Assembly (NCBI GenBank): GCA_016714985.1
Contig: JADKBS010000008.1
Span: 124,001-188,000, forward strand
Origin: Saprospiraceae bacterium
GTDB lineage: Bacteria > Bacteroidota > Bacteroidia > Chitinophagales > Saprospiraceae
DNA length: 64,000 nt
Reading direction: 5' to 3'
The position numbers and the translations under genes are program-made. The notes under the pieces are model-generated. The model worked only from the letters and a program-made list of their open reading frames with translations, had not been told where the DNA came from and made no database searches. Position 1 is the first letter of the stretch. Each line of letters starts with the position of its first letter. Positions 1 through 8,160 of this stretch are shown here, piece by piece.

Positions 1-918
1 GAGGAAATCCTCGCTGCCATCCATGAGCGATTGGTGGAAATGACCGGCGTGACGGCTGCGACCTCGCCGCAAGACTACATAAGAGACACTTCCTTGGAAT
101 TTGGCAATGCCATCTGCACGAACGAGGCCGCCAAGTGCATTTTGGATACTTGGCGAACGGTCAAGTTCCTGCGGGGCACCTACGGGGCCATCCGCCATTG
201 CCAGTCCAAGAATCCATCTGAAAAAATTCAGCTATTGTATGCAGGCTGCGGCCCTCACGCACTGTTTTTGACCTTGCTCGCACCGATGTTTGAGGAGGGC
301 GAAATCGGCTTTACGCTGTTGGAGGTAAATCCGGCCTCCTTTCAAATAGCCCAAAGGCTCGTTCGGCAGTTGGGATTGGAGGGCTATATGGATTCGATAC
401 ACTTGGAAGACGCCATACGCTACCGGGTACCCAATAGTAAACAGTTCCACATCCTTTTTAGTGAGACGATGGACAAGGCGCTTTGCAATGAGGCTTTTGT
501 GCCAATTTTGTTGAACCTGCGACCACAACTGGGTGACGACGTCACTGTCATACCAGCCAACGTGGTGGTGGGTGCCACGCTTTTTCCACGGATAAAACGG
601 GCGGACGGCCTTTACCCACAGGCTGCTGATTTTAAAGGCGTGAAGGGTCATTCGCTCGGGGTAGTCCTTGACCTGGCTTCCAAATTGAAGGAAAATGGCA
701 GTTGGGGGTTGACAGTTCCTGTCAAAGGACTTTCAAAATTCCGACATTTGGCGTTCAACACCGAAGTTTCCATTTGGGGCGACATCGTACTGGAGCAATG
801 GGAATCGCATATCACCATGCCGAAAATAGAGGCTATTTCAGCTTCGCCAACTGACCGTCAAATCCAGTTCGAGTACCCGTTGGAGAGGGCCTTGGGCATC
901 CGAATTTCGACGAGCTAA
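1..918 (+). CDS. SAM-dependent methyltransferase-like protein, 5' end outside window
   Basis: The reading frame is open from base 1, so the gene begins upstream; 305 codons are visible. A class I methyltransferase motif I (LYAGCGPH) lies at about residue 79 of the visible part, followed by an acidic strand end (LLEVNP) typical of the residue that binds the SAM ribose. The rest resembles the protein-arginine-methyltransferase type of fold (glycine-rich loop, ETMDKAL segment), but I cannot name a substrate. No signal peptide is visible. It ends 80 bp before a hairpin-rich repeat that probably ends transcription. The family call is reasonable and the function unknown. Confidence 0.6.
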   Translation, partial: EEILAAIHERLVEMTGVTAATSPQDYIRDTSLEFGNAICTNEAAKCILDTWRTVKFLRGTYGAIRHCQSKNPSEKIQLLYAGCGPHALFLTLLAPMFEEGEIGFTLLEVNPASFQIAQRLVRQLGLEGYMDSIHLEDAIRYRVPNSKQFHILFSETMDKALCNEAFVPILLNLRPQLGDDVTVIPANVVVGATLFPRIKRADGLYPQAADFKGVKGHSLGVVLDLASKLKENGSWGLTVPVKGLSKFRHLAFNTEVSIWGDIVLEQWESHITMPKIEAISASPTDRQIQFEYPLERALGIRISTS

Positions 919-999
919 TTCTTGTGATTAATCGTCAAAGCGGATTTATTTTCGCCCAATAAAATATAGCAACCCGTTGGATATCAATGTTTTGTGGTA

Positions 1000-1122
1000 A
1001 CCACTTAGGAGAGTGTGGGAGGAGAGAGAAAAAATTTCATTTTTTCTCTCTCCTCCCACATTTTAGGGTGTTTTTTGGGGAAAAATTTTCAATTTTTCCC
1101 CAACCCCCCCCTGCTAATTAGT
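1000..1122. repeat. MITE-like double-hairpin element, copy A
   Basis: Two long inverted repeats follow one another: a 47-base near-perfect palindrome at 1014-1060 (TGTGGGAGGAGAGAG with its reverse complement) and a shorter one at 1074-1102 (GGGGAAAAATT with complement). The ends resemble each other in inverted orientation (CACTTAGGAG and CTGCTAATTAG). The whole element reappears, reverse-complemented, at 23927-24057. It lies between two plus-strand genes and could also act as a terminator. Confidence 0.75.
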
Positions 1123-1161
1123 TACGTTTTGTGAAAATAATCTAAATCGAAAAACAACTAC

Positions 1162-1761
1162 ATGACAACCATTCAAGACAAAATCAACTGGTGGCAAGGA
1201 CTGGAGCAACAGTGGCAGAAGGCCATCAACCAGGTCATGCTTCAAAAAGGGGAAATCACCGACACCCCAGACGAGGCAGGCTTCGATGCAATTTATGAGC
1301 ATAAATTCCTGCGCTTTGCCGGGCCAAAAGCCCCCTACCCAAACCTGAGTTTTGAACTGACCAACCTAAGTGGGCTAGCCGCTTTTGCTGAAGCGGAGAT
1401 GATTTCGGTAACTTACCACCAAATCGCTTCACTCAAGGAAATCAGCCACCTCCCACAGTTGAAGAACCTTTTCTTGGACAACAACTGCCTGACAAGCATG
1501 GAGGGAGTAGAAGGGCTAACTGCACTGGCAGAACTCTACCTGAACAGCAATCAAATTGAATCCATCAAGCCCATTGAGGCATTGCCTCAAATCAAGGTCT
1601 TTTACTGTGCCAACAACAAACTCACTTCCTTGGACGGCCTTACGGAAGAACATGGCGAACACCTCCGTTTCTTTGTCTGCCTGCCCAACGAAGGCATCAA
1701 GCAGCGGGAAATCATCCGGGTGGAGAACACGCTGGGCATCAAGTGCAAGGGAACGAACTGA
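1162..1761 (+). CDS. Leucine-rich repeat protein
   Basis: 199 residues. The C-terminal half holds about four SDS22-like leucine-rich repeats (LKNLFLDNNCLTSM, LAELYLNSNQIESI, IKVFYCANNKLTSL) at roughly residues 90-165, a scaffold normally used for protein binding. The N-terminal 80 residues match nothing I recognise. No signal peptide, so probably cytoplasmic. The ATG at 1162 follows an A-rich leader. The gene stands alone between the double-hairpin element and a heptamer repeat. Confidence 0.7.
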   Translation: MTTIQDKINWWQGLEQQWQKAINQVMLQKGEITDTPDEAGFDAIYEHKFLRFAGPKAPYPNLSFELTNLSGLAAFAEAEMISVTYHQIASLKEISHLPQLKNLFLDNNCLTSMEGVEGLTALAELYLNSNQIESIKPIEALPQIKVFYCANNKLTSLDGLTEEHGEHLRFFVCLPNEGIKQREIIRVENTLGIKCKGTN

Positions 1762-1762
1762 T

Positions 1763-1802
1763 TTCGGATTGCGGATTTCGGATTGGGGATTGGGGATTGG
1801 GG
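1763..1802. repeat. Heptamer tandem repeat, word CGGATTG
   Basis: Five to six imperfect copies of a 7-base word (CGGATTG, CGGATTT, GGGATTG) directly after the stop of the leucine-rich repeat gene. Same class as the loci near 5.3, 8.5, 14.5, 20.5, 35.5 and 62.1 kb. The remaining sequence to 2007 shows nothing recognisable. Confidence 0.7.
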
Positions 1803-2007
1803 CCATCAAAATTGTGCAATTTCAATTCCTAAATCACATAACTTAATATATATTCGATGAAAGGAGTCGGAATATTTTGAATTTTCACAAAGCTTATGAT
1901 TGACAAACAATGCTTTGCAAGAACTCAACCCGAAAAATTCGACTACAAAGTTCCTAGGACGGGGGTCCAAAATGAAACTACCTATTATTGACTAACAACA
2001 AAACTTT

Positions 2008-2709
2008 ATGAACCAACTGATAAACGGCAGTTACTTGATGGTAACCGGCCTGCTGAAGCCAATGGAACTGGACTTCATTGACCGTATGCTGGACACCGCC
2101 ACCTTTGAGGATGGCACCAAGACAGCCTCCGATGCTGCCAGGGCCGTCAAAAACAACCTGCAACTGCCCAAGCACGACAGCCAAGTACGTCTGCAAATCG
2201 GGGCCGTGGTACTTCATGCCATCCAGCAAAGCCCACTCATACATGCGGCGCTGATGCCGAAAATGATATTGCCGCCACTGGTGAGCAAATACGAGCCGGG
2301 CATGCACTATGGCCACCATGTGGACAGCCCCATCATGGCCGATGAAGCAGTGGGCAACATTAGGACGGACGTTGGTATGACGCTTTTCCTTAGCGACCCC
2401 GGCAGCTACGAAGGCGGGGAATTGGAGGTGTTCACGCAGATCGGCCCGCAGCGCTTCAAGCTGGCCAAAGGCGACGCCATCATCTATCCCACGACGGCCA
2501 TTCATGGCGTGCTTCCAGTTACTTCAGGTGCACGCTTGGCGGCTGTTACGTGGATGCAATGCGCCGTGCGGGATGCCCAACAGCGGGAATTACTCTTCCA
2601 GTTGAAATCGGCGCAGTCATTGGTGGAAATGAAGGACAAGCAAGCACCTGAAAACCTGACCCTGCTCCAAGTTTACAGCAACTTGGTGAGGATGTGGGCG
2701 GAGGTGTGA
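2008..2709 (+). CDS. PKHD-type Fe(II)/2-oxoglutarate hydroxylase (PiuC/YbiX family)
   Basis: 233 residues, close to the usual PiuC/YbiX length of about 225. The double-stranded beta-helix iron site is complete: H104-x-D106 in GHHVDSP, distal H166 in TAIHGVLP, and the 2-oxoglutarate arginine R176 in SGARLAAV. Family members are oxygenases often linked to iron or siderophore handling; the substrate is unknown. The next gene is a second, unrelated 2-oxoglutarate oxygenase. Start ATG at 2008. The family call is firm, the physiological role open. Confidence 0.88.
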   Translation: MNQLINGSYLMVTGLLKPMELDFIDRMLDTATFEDGTKTASDAARAVKNNLQLPKHDSQVRLQIGAVVLHAIQQSPLIHAALMPKMILPPLVSKYEPGMHYGHHVDSPIMADEAVGNIRTDVGMTLFLSDPGSYEGGELEVFTQIGPQRFKLAKGDAIIYPTTAIHGVLPVTSGARLAAVTWMQCAVRDAQQRELLFQLKSAQSLVEMKDKQAPENLTLLQVYSNLVRMWAEV

Positions 2710-2710
2710 A

Positions 2711-2757
2711 GCGGGAAATTGAGAAATTGAGGGGAATTGAGGGGAAATGATAATTGA
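2711..2757. repeat. Short word repeat GAAATTGAG
   Basis: Iterated GAAATTGA/GGGGAATTGA words right after the hydroxylase stop. The rest of the gap to 3003 holds no clear gene; an open stretch of about 35 codons at 2900-3005 ends at the next gene's start and may be a decayed fragment. Confidence 0.45.
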
Positions 2758-3003
2758 TTTAGCAAAATGCAGAACTGGATTCCATATCAAATATGCAAGG
2801 AAGGCAAGTGATGGGTTAGCATCCATGATATTTTAAAAACCGACCATAACTCCCTGCTATTGCCTTATGAGGATGGCGTAAACTTAATTACCTAAAAATG
2901 CTCCTTTTTTAACCATCCCCATCAGCGAATCGGATTACCTAAAATTGGATTCGCGGTTGAAAAACCACTCCAAAAGGCCCAGGGAACAATTCGAGCCAGC
3001 ACC

Positions 3004-4056
3004 ATGAAAACAAATTCTGCCATACCGCTTCCCGTACTTTTTGACCGTGAAAAGCTGAGGGAAGACCTTCAAAAAATAGCCACGGACGAATGGATAAGCC
3101 ACTACCGGGGCGACCACTACGAGGGCGGATGGGCCGTGACCCCCTTGCGGTCGGTGGGCGGGCATTCGGCTGTCATCTACTCCAGCCCGGCGGGCACGAA
3201 TCCCAATTTTTACAAGGACACCCCAATCTTGGAGCGTTGCCCGTATTTCCAAACTGCCATCAAATGGTTCCAATGCCAAGTGAACGGCGCCCGCCTCATG
3301 CGCCTCGACCCCGGTGCCCGGATATTGGAACACACCGACGACATGGATGACGGGAACACCTTGGAATTGCGCATCCATATACCCGTGGAGACGAACCCAC
3401 GGGTGGAGTTTTGGGTGGACGGCAAGCTGGTGCCCATGCAGGAAGGCGAGGTTTGGTACGCCGACTTCAACCTACCACACAGCGTGAACAATAACGGGAG
3501 CGCCCCACGCACCCATTTGGTGCTCGACTGCTCGGTGAACCCTTGGCTGGAAACCCAACTGGAGCGGGGGCAGCAAATCGCTCAGATTTCAGCCTTTTTG
3601 AATGGCATCGGCATTGCGACCCGCCCCGCAACCTTGGAAGCGGAAACCTTCCTGCCTGGGGTAAAAATTGAAGCTGGGTGCATTCTCTACGATTTTGAAA
3701 AACTCCAGCACCCCGGCGACTTGCTGCACGAGGCAGGCCATATTGCTGTCGTACCTGCCGAGGAACGCAAGCACATGACGGGCAACGTAGGCATGGATGA
3801 CAAAAATGCGATGGGCGATGAAATTGCGGCCATTCTTTGGTCTTATGCTGCGCTCAAGGCCATTGGACTGCCACCCGAAGCGGTTTTTCACCAAGACGGC
3901 TACAAAGGCCAATCGGAGTGGCACATCGAAAATTTTACAGGCGGAAATTATATCGGATTGCCGCTGCTGGAGTGGTTTGGCATGGCAGCAGGCGGGCAAA
4001 AGGCCATTGAAAAAGGCGTTAAACCATTTCCGGCCATGATTAGGTGGCTGAGGTAA
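3004..4056 (+). CDS. Aspartyl/asparaginyl beta-hydroxylase-domain protein with C-terminal HEAGH domain
   Basis: 350 residues in two parts. Residues about 10-185 are an aspartyl/asparaginyl beta-hydroxylase domain with iron ligands H110-x-D112 (EHTDD) and H159 (LPHSVNN) and the arginine R169 (APRTHLVLD). Residues about 200-350 form a second domain with LLHEAGHIAV at 241-250, an HExxH-like metal motif that recalls zinc peptidases, plus conserved-looking WSYAALKAIG and GGNYIGLPLLEW segments. I do not know this fusion; the C-terminal part could bind metal without being a protease. No signal peptide. The following membrane-protein gene starts at or just after the stop. Confidence 0.8.
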   Translation: MKTNSAIPLPVLFDREKLREDLQKIATDEWISHYRGDHYEGGWAVTPLRSVGGHSAVIYSSPAGTNPNFYKDTPILERCPYFQTAIKWFQCQVNGARLMRLDPGARILEHTDDMDDGNTLELRIHIPVETNPRVEFWVDGKLVPMQEGEVWYADFNLPHSVNNNGSAPRTHLVLDCSVNPWLETQLERGQQIAQISAFLNGIGIATRPATLEAETFLPGVKIEAGCILYDFEKLQHPGDLLHEAGHIAVVPAEERKHMTGNVGMDDKNAMGDEIAAILWSYAALKAIGLPPEAVFHQDGYKGQSEWHIENFTGGNYIGLPLLEWFGMAAGGQKAIEKGVKPFPAMIRWLR

Positions 4057-4112
4057 AACTTGATGCTTTGAAAAAAAGAAGGAACTTAGCGCCCATTTTC
4101 AAAACATACCCA

Positions 4113-4772
4113 ATGCTCCGCACCGCAGCACAGATTCTTTCCGTCGTTTTTCACCCGTTGCTCATGGTGACGTACATGCTCATGCTACTGCTCGTCATCA
4201 ATCCCTACCAATTTGGGGTCAATAAGATGGCCGAGCAATGGAAACTGGTGCTGATGGTCTTTCTTTCCACTTTTGTGATGCCATTCTTCGCCGTTTTCAT
4301 GATGAAATCGCTGAACATGGTGAAATCCATGCAGTTGGAAGACCGCTACGAGCGCATCGGCCCGTACATCCTCACTGGGGTGTTCTACATCTGGATGTTC
4401 CTGAACTTCAAGGAAAAACAGTTTCCGAAACCCCTCGTCATCACCATGCTTGGCTCCACCATTGCGCTGTTCCTTGCTTTTTTCTTCAATAATTTCACCA
4501 AAATCAGCGCCCACGCAGCAGGGATGGGCGGCTTGGTGGGCATGGCGCTTGTAAATACCCTTTTCTTCAATTTCGATACCTTCACAATGAACCTTGGGCT
4601 GGTTGGCATGTACGAGGTCAGCACCAATTTCGTGCTGATGGCCGTTATAATTTTGGCGGGCTTCGTCTGCTCCGCACGGCTGCTGCTTGGAGCGCACGAC
4701 GAAAAACAGCTTTACACGGGTTTTTTTGTAGGCTTTGCTGCGCAATTCATCGCCCTCGTTTTCATCCGCTGA
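4113..4772 (+). CDS. Multi-pass membrane protein, PAP2-like
   Basis: 219 residues with about six hydrophobic helices; the first (ILSVVFHPLLMVTYMLMLLLV) begins right after the chosen start. A GTG at 4044 inside the end of the previous gene would add 23 basic residues; ATG is preferred because the Bacteroidota favour it and family members I recall start close to the first helix. Small Bacteroidota integral membrane proteins of this shape are related to PAP2 phosphatases, but no catalytic histidine/arginine set is evident here. Function unknown. Confidence 0.6.
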   Translation: MLRTAAQILSVVFHPLLMVTYMLMLLLVINPYQFGVNKMAEQWKLVLMVFLSTFVMPFFAVFMMKSLNMVKSMQLEDRYERIGPYILTGVFYIWMFLNFKEKQFPKPLVITMLGSTIALFLAFFFNNFTKISAHAAGMGGLVGMALVNTLFFNFDTFTMNLGLVGMYEVSTNFVLMAVIILAGFVCSARLLLGAHDEKQLYTGFFVGFAAQFIALVFIR

Positions 4773-4821
4773 CACCTTCCCCCTCCATTTCTTCAGCCCC
4801 CTCCGAAAACTCAATTTTGAC

Positions 4822-4919
4822 ACCGTGCCTCCGGCACGGTAAAAGATATTTCAGAGAGAGGCGTAGTTTTTTAAATAAAATTTTTTCAAAATTTTATTTA
4901 AAAAACTACGCCTCTCTCT
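4822..4919. repeat. Two adjacent perfect hairpins with 3-base loops
   Basis: First hairpin 4822-4840: 8-bp stem, loop TCC. Second hairpin 4853-4919: a perfect 32-bp stem (AGAGAGAGGCGTAG arm) with loop TTC. Located between the end of a plus-strand gene and the end of a minus-strand gene, so a bidirectional terminator role fits. Same design as 26745-26846 and 51644-51726. Confidence 0.75.
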
Positions 4920-4965
4920 TTCTGGTTTTTTCCGCAAACCAGGCTTTCCAGAGCGGACTCATCCT

Positions 4966-5256
4966 TCAATCCTTCAATCCTTCCAAGGTCCAAGCCTGCG
5001 GCTTATCGGCAAATAGCACCTTCGTTTTCGCCCAAGTCGTTTGAAACAGTTCCGACTGCCGATAACGCTCCAGTGCTGCCTCGTCCTCCCAATGGCTCAG
5101 GGTGAACAGCACATTTTGCTGCGCAACATCCCGCAACAACTCCAGGTGAAGATTGCCCTCGAAGGCTCGAATTTTGTCCTTGCTTTCCTCGAAAATGGCC
5201 ATGAAGTCCGGTACGAGGTCAGGCTGGAAGGTGAGTTTTACGATGCGTTTTATCAT
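4966..5256 (-). CDS. Putative quinol monooxygenase (ABM domain)
   Basis: 96 residues, the standard length of antibiotic-biosynthesis-monooxygenase (YgiN-like) proteins that oxidise quinols or act as dimeric alpha/beta barrels. The pattern RIVKLTFQPDLVPDFMAIFEE, then HLELLRDV and LSHWEDEAALERYRQSELF, is characteristic. The last residues (LEGLKD) are encoded by repeats of the word GGATTGA, so a short repeat forms the C-terminus. Its start abuts a heptamer repeat. Confidence 0.8.
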   Translation of the reverse strand: MIKRIVKLTFQPDLVPDFMAIFEESKDKIRAFEGNLHLELLRDVAQQNVLFTLSHWEDEAALERYRQSELFQTTWAKTKVLFADKPQAWTLEGLKD

Positions 5257-5263
5257 GAGAAAC

Positions 5264-5371
5264 GGTGGACGATGGACGATGGACGATGGACAGCTTGGCC
5301 CTTTGGGGTGGACGTTGGACGGGAAACCGTTGGCCGTCTATCGTCAACCGTCCACCGTCCATCGTCCACCG
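5264..5371. repeat. Heptamer repeat, word GGACGAT, folding back on itself
   Basis: GGACGAT is repeated directly at 5265-5290 and its reverse complement (ATCGTCC, ACCGTCC) at 5340-5371, so transcripts can form a long imperfect hairpin between two minus-strand genes. Confidence 0.75.
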
Positions 5372-6043
5372 TTATTTCACCAGCACCGTCCCCGGTGTGG
5401 CATCGAGGGTGAAGAACTCACTGTTGGCATTGGCGATTTCAATGATGGTAGGGGCATCAATGATCTGGATGGCGGACTTGCTGCCAGCGGAGCCGACTGC
5501 CTCATAACAGATTTCGTAGAGCGTTTCACCGTCGCCCTTGGTGATGCCCTTGATATTGGCATCGTACCAGGAATGCGTCATCAGCCCCTTGTCTAGGATG
5601 TGCTTGCCGAAGCTGTCGGCGTTGAGGCCGGGGAGGGTGAAGCCTTTTACTTCCTTGAACTTCAGCACCTTGGGGTCCCATTTGAGGGTATATTGCATGG
5701 ACACGACCGCCTTGAAGTTCTTGGCAGTGATGGCCACACAGGTTTGCTTCCCTTTTTCTGTCGTGCCGCCAGTAACGCCAAGGTTGATGGTGCCTGCCGT
5801 TTTGGCCCTTTCCGCCTTGGCCATAGGGGTGGTGGGGGCTTGTTGGGGCTGCTGGTTAGGCGGCGTTTGCGGATTGACGGGGTCAATCTCTTGCGCTGGT
5901 TGCGCAGGCTGCTCAACTTCCCCCGTTGTTTCGAGGGCCTGCTGGGTAGCTGCCTCACGGGCAGGGTCGTCGTTGCCGCAGGCAGCAACCAATATTGCGA
6001 TACAAAAAGCGGTGATAATGAACTGAAAACGAGGGAATTTCAT
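5372..6043 (-). CDS. Lipoprotein with cohesin-like domain
   Basis: 223 residues from the ATG at 6043, chosen because MKFPRFQF opens a lipoprotein signal with lipobox VAAC at about residue 21. A glutamine/proline-rich linker (residues 35-75) leads to a beta-sandwich of about 140 residues (CVAITAKNF, SMQYTLKWDPKVLKFKEV, SWYDANIKGITKGDGETLYEICYEAVG) that resembles cohesin domains, which bind partner proteins in surface complexes. The neighbour at 6146-6703 is a diverged paralogue. Probably anchored in the outer membrane or periplasm. Cohesin assignment is by pattern only. Confidence 0.65.
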   Translation of the reverse strand: MKFPRFQFIITAFCIAILVAACGNDDPAREAATQQALETTGEVEQPAQPAQEIDPVNPQTPPNQQPQQAPTTPMAKAERAKTAGTINLGVTGGTTEKGKQTCVAITAKNFKAVVSMQYTLKWDPKVLKFKEVKGFTLPGLNADSFGKHILDKGLMTHSWYDANIKGITKGDGETLYEICYEAVGSAGSKSAIQIIDAPTIIEIANANSEFFTLDATPGTVLVK

Positions 6044-6045
6044 GC

Positions 6046-6145
6046 GTTGATAAATTATTGAATTGGTAGATTGTTGCATGGTTTCATGGTTTAGCGAGCC
6101 TGCAATGAAGCAATGTAACAATGAAGCCATGTAGCCATAAAGCAA
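6046..6145. repeat. Short word repeats (GCAATGAA / CATGGTTT)
   Basis: The gap between the two cohesin-like genes is filled by iterated 8-9-base words such as CATGGTTT and GCAATGAA/GCCATGTA, partly complementary to each other. It can be read as extra codons upstream of either gene, but those would precede good signal peptides. Confidence 0.45.
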
Positions 6146-6703
6146 TCATTTAACCGTCACCAACCCGCCCGTTGAGCGTAGCTCTAGGAATTGGCTGGCC
6201 GAATTGGCGATTTCAACCGTTGTTGGTTTGCCAGTGAACTCGAACTTGGACTTGCTGCCCGCTTTGCCTACTGCCTCGAAGCAAACCTCGTAGAGCTTGT
6301 GCCCTTCCGGTTTGGTAAAGCCACGCAGTGAGGGGTCGTACCAAGAAAAGGTCAAACTGCCTTTGCTGACAAGGTGCGCCCCGAAACTCTGAAGGCTCAT
6401 GCCGTCCAACCCGAAACTGCGTACTTCTTTGAATTTCAGCACGTTGGCATCCCAGTTCATGCTGTACTGCATTGAAAGAATCTGGTTGAAGTCCTTTGCC
6501 TTCACCTCCACGCAGGCGGTTTCGCCCTTGGCGGCCACCAACGCTGAGGCGGTCAGTGTCAGGGTTGCCACGGGCGGCAGTTCATATACGGCTTCGGGTA
6601 TGAAGCGGTTGCGTTCCGGCAGTTTGTGCGGCGGTGGTACGAAGGAAAAAGCTGACACGATGACGATGAATAGCAGGAGGAATCGGTAACGGAAATTTTT
6701 CAT
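6146..6703 (-). CDS. Secreted cohesin-like protein, paralogue of the downstream lipoprotein
   Basis: 185 residues from ATG 6703, where MKNFRYRFLLLFIVIVSAFSF gives a signal peptide without a lipobox cysteine. The mature part aligns along its length with the protein at 5372-6043 (shared SMQYxxxWDxxVLKFKEVxxF, SWYD, KLYEVCFEAVGKAGSKS and TTVEIANxxSxF blocks), so the two arose by tandem duplication; this copy lacks the linker and lipid anchor. One may be cell-bound and the other released. Confidence 0.65.
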   Translation of the reverse strand: MKNFRYRFLLLFIVIVSAFSFVPPPHKLPERNRFIPEAVYELPPVATLTLTASALVAAKGETACVEVKAKDFNQILSMQYSMNWDANVLKFKEVRSFGLDGMSLQSFGAHLVSKGSLTFSWYDPSLRGFTKPEGHKLYEVCFEAVGKAGSKSKFEFTGKPTTVEIANSASQFLELRSTGGLVTVK

Positions 6704-6771
6704 GGATAACGGATTAAGATTTTTGCGAAAGCAAAAAACATACCCTGCACCGAGGGCTGACAAAACGGCAG

Positions 6772-8112
6772 CTATTCCTTCCAAAACGGGAAGCGTACAA
6801 AGTCTTTCATGATTAACGCCTCGGAGCCTTCGGTCGTGTCACGCCCCAGTTTCCGGAGGATGATTTCGTGCTCGCCGCGGGGCAGGTAGGCTACGTCGAG
6901 CAGGGTGAGCAGGCCCCGTTCATCATTGTTTGGGTGCCTGAAAAAACGGTAGCCCGGCTGTTGGTACAGGCTGTCGTTGATGCTTAGTTCGTAGAGCGAG
7001 GCCAGGCAGTCGAGGCTCAGTTTTGGGAAATCAACCTGTTCTTCTTCTTCTTCACCTGTAAGATCAATGTGAAAGCCCGAACTTATGCCCGGATTGGTGG
7101 GCGGACTCACATCGGGGCATTTCTTCTTTAAGCTGCTGTCATCCTGATAAGGCAGGTACCGGACAAAAAGCTCCAAGTACCCATTGCCCACAAACTTGGA
7201 CGGGATGCTCGCCGCCGATATAAGCTTGTCTGCTGCCCGAAGGTCGTCGTAACAGGACTTGACGATTTCATGGTTGTTTTTTTCCACGGCAAACCAAACA
7301 TGGGCGTCCACATTCATGGAGGCCAGCCAGATGACGGAATAGATATAGGGTATCATCAGCAAGGCCGCCCTGCGCCCCAACTTGTTGTCAATGAGGTTGT
7401 AGTACATCGGACGGTACAGCGCCGCCAAGGTAATGAACCCAAAAAAGCGGTAAATCGGATAATAACCCTTGGAAAACCACCGCCATTTTTTCACCCAGCC
7501 AAGTGTCACGAAGTCGAGCATATAGATGAAGCTAGCCAAGGCAAATACAAGTTCCAGTATCGCAACAACCACTTCGCCAAATGCCCCCGCCCCCGTTAGG
7601 GCCGACCTTCCAGCATCTGAAAAGAGGGCAGCCAGAAAGCTCCAAATAGCCGCCGAGACAATGACGAAAACTATGAGGAAAGTAAAAGCGAAAACAATGC
7701 TGCACAGGTTCTCCAACCGTTCGATATAGTCGTCAAAACTGCCCGTTTTCCGCCGCAAGAACTGGTCGAAACGGGGGGAGAAGCCCAGTTTGTCGAAGTC
7801 TATATCGCCTGAAACAGAGCGCAGGCCGATAGCGCTTATCCACAACCCACGCAGCACGACGTGCAGCACAAGGTTGATGAGGATGAACAAAAGCGCCACA
7901 TGGAGTATCCCAAATGAAACAGAGACAAGTTTACCAAGATCCCCCATTCCTTCATTCAGCAACCGCATATTGGCATCCATCCCATCCAGGGCATCCAAAG
8001 CGCCCAACACCAGGAAAATGCTGAACGCCGTCACTACCAGTTCCAGTTGCCAACTGTCCTGCTGTATCTTGTCGAGCCATTCCTTGAGCTTGTTTTTTTC
8101 TTGATTTTCCAT
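6772..8112 (-). CDS. Multi-pass membrane protein of unknown function
   Basis: 446 residues. A short hydrophilic N-terminus is followed by about six transmembrane helices spread over residues 25-285 and a soluble C-terminal region of about 150 residues with an acidic run (GEEEEEQVD). No catalytic motif recognised. Both flanking genes are also on the minus strand; the ATG at 8112 lies 48 bp beyond the amidohydrolase stop. Hypothetical Bacteroidota membrane protein. Confidence 0.65.
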   Translation of the reverse strand: MENQEKNKLKEWLDKIQQDSWQLELVVTAFSIFLVLGALDALDGMDANMRLLNEGMGDLGKLVSVSFGILHVALLFILINLVLHVVLRGLWISAIGLRSVSGDIDFDKLGFSPRFDQFLRRKTGSFDDYIERLENLCSIVFAFTFLIVFVIVSAAIWSFLAALFSDAGRSALTGAGAFGEVVVAILELVFALASFIYMLDFVTLGWVKKWRWFSKGYYPIYRFFGFITLAALYRPMYYNLIDNKLGRRAALLMIPYIYSVIWLASMNVDAHVWFAVEKNNHEIVKSCYDDLRAADKLISAASIPSKFVGNGYLELFVRYLPYQDDSSLKKKCPDVSPPTNPGISSGFHIDLTGEEEEEQVDFPKLSLDCLASLYELSINDSLYQQPGYRFFRHPNNDERGLLTLLDVAYLPRGEHEIILRKLGRDTTEGSEALIMKDFVRFPFWKE

Positions 8113-8160
8113 GAAATGCGTTGGATTTGGACGTAAATATTGGCAAAGCCGCCCTCAAAT

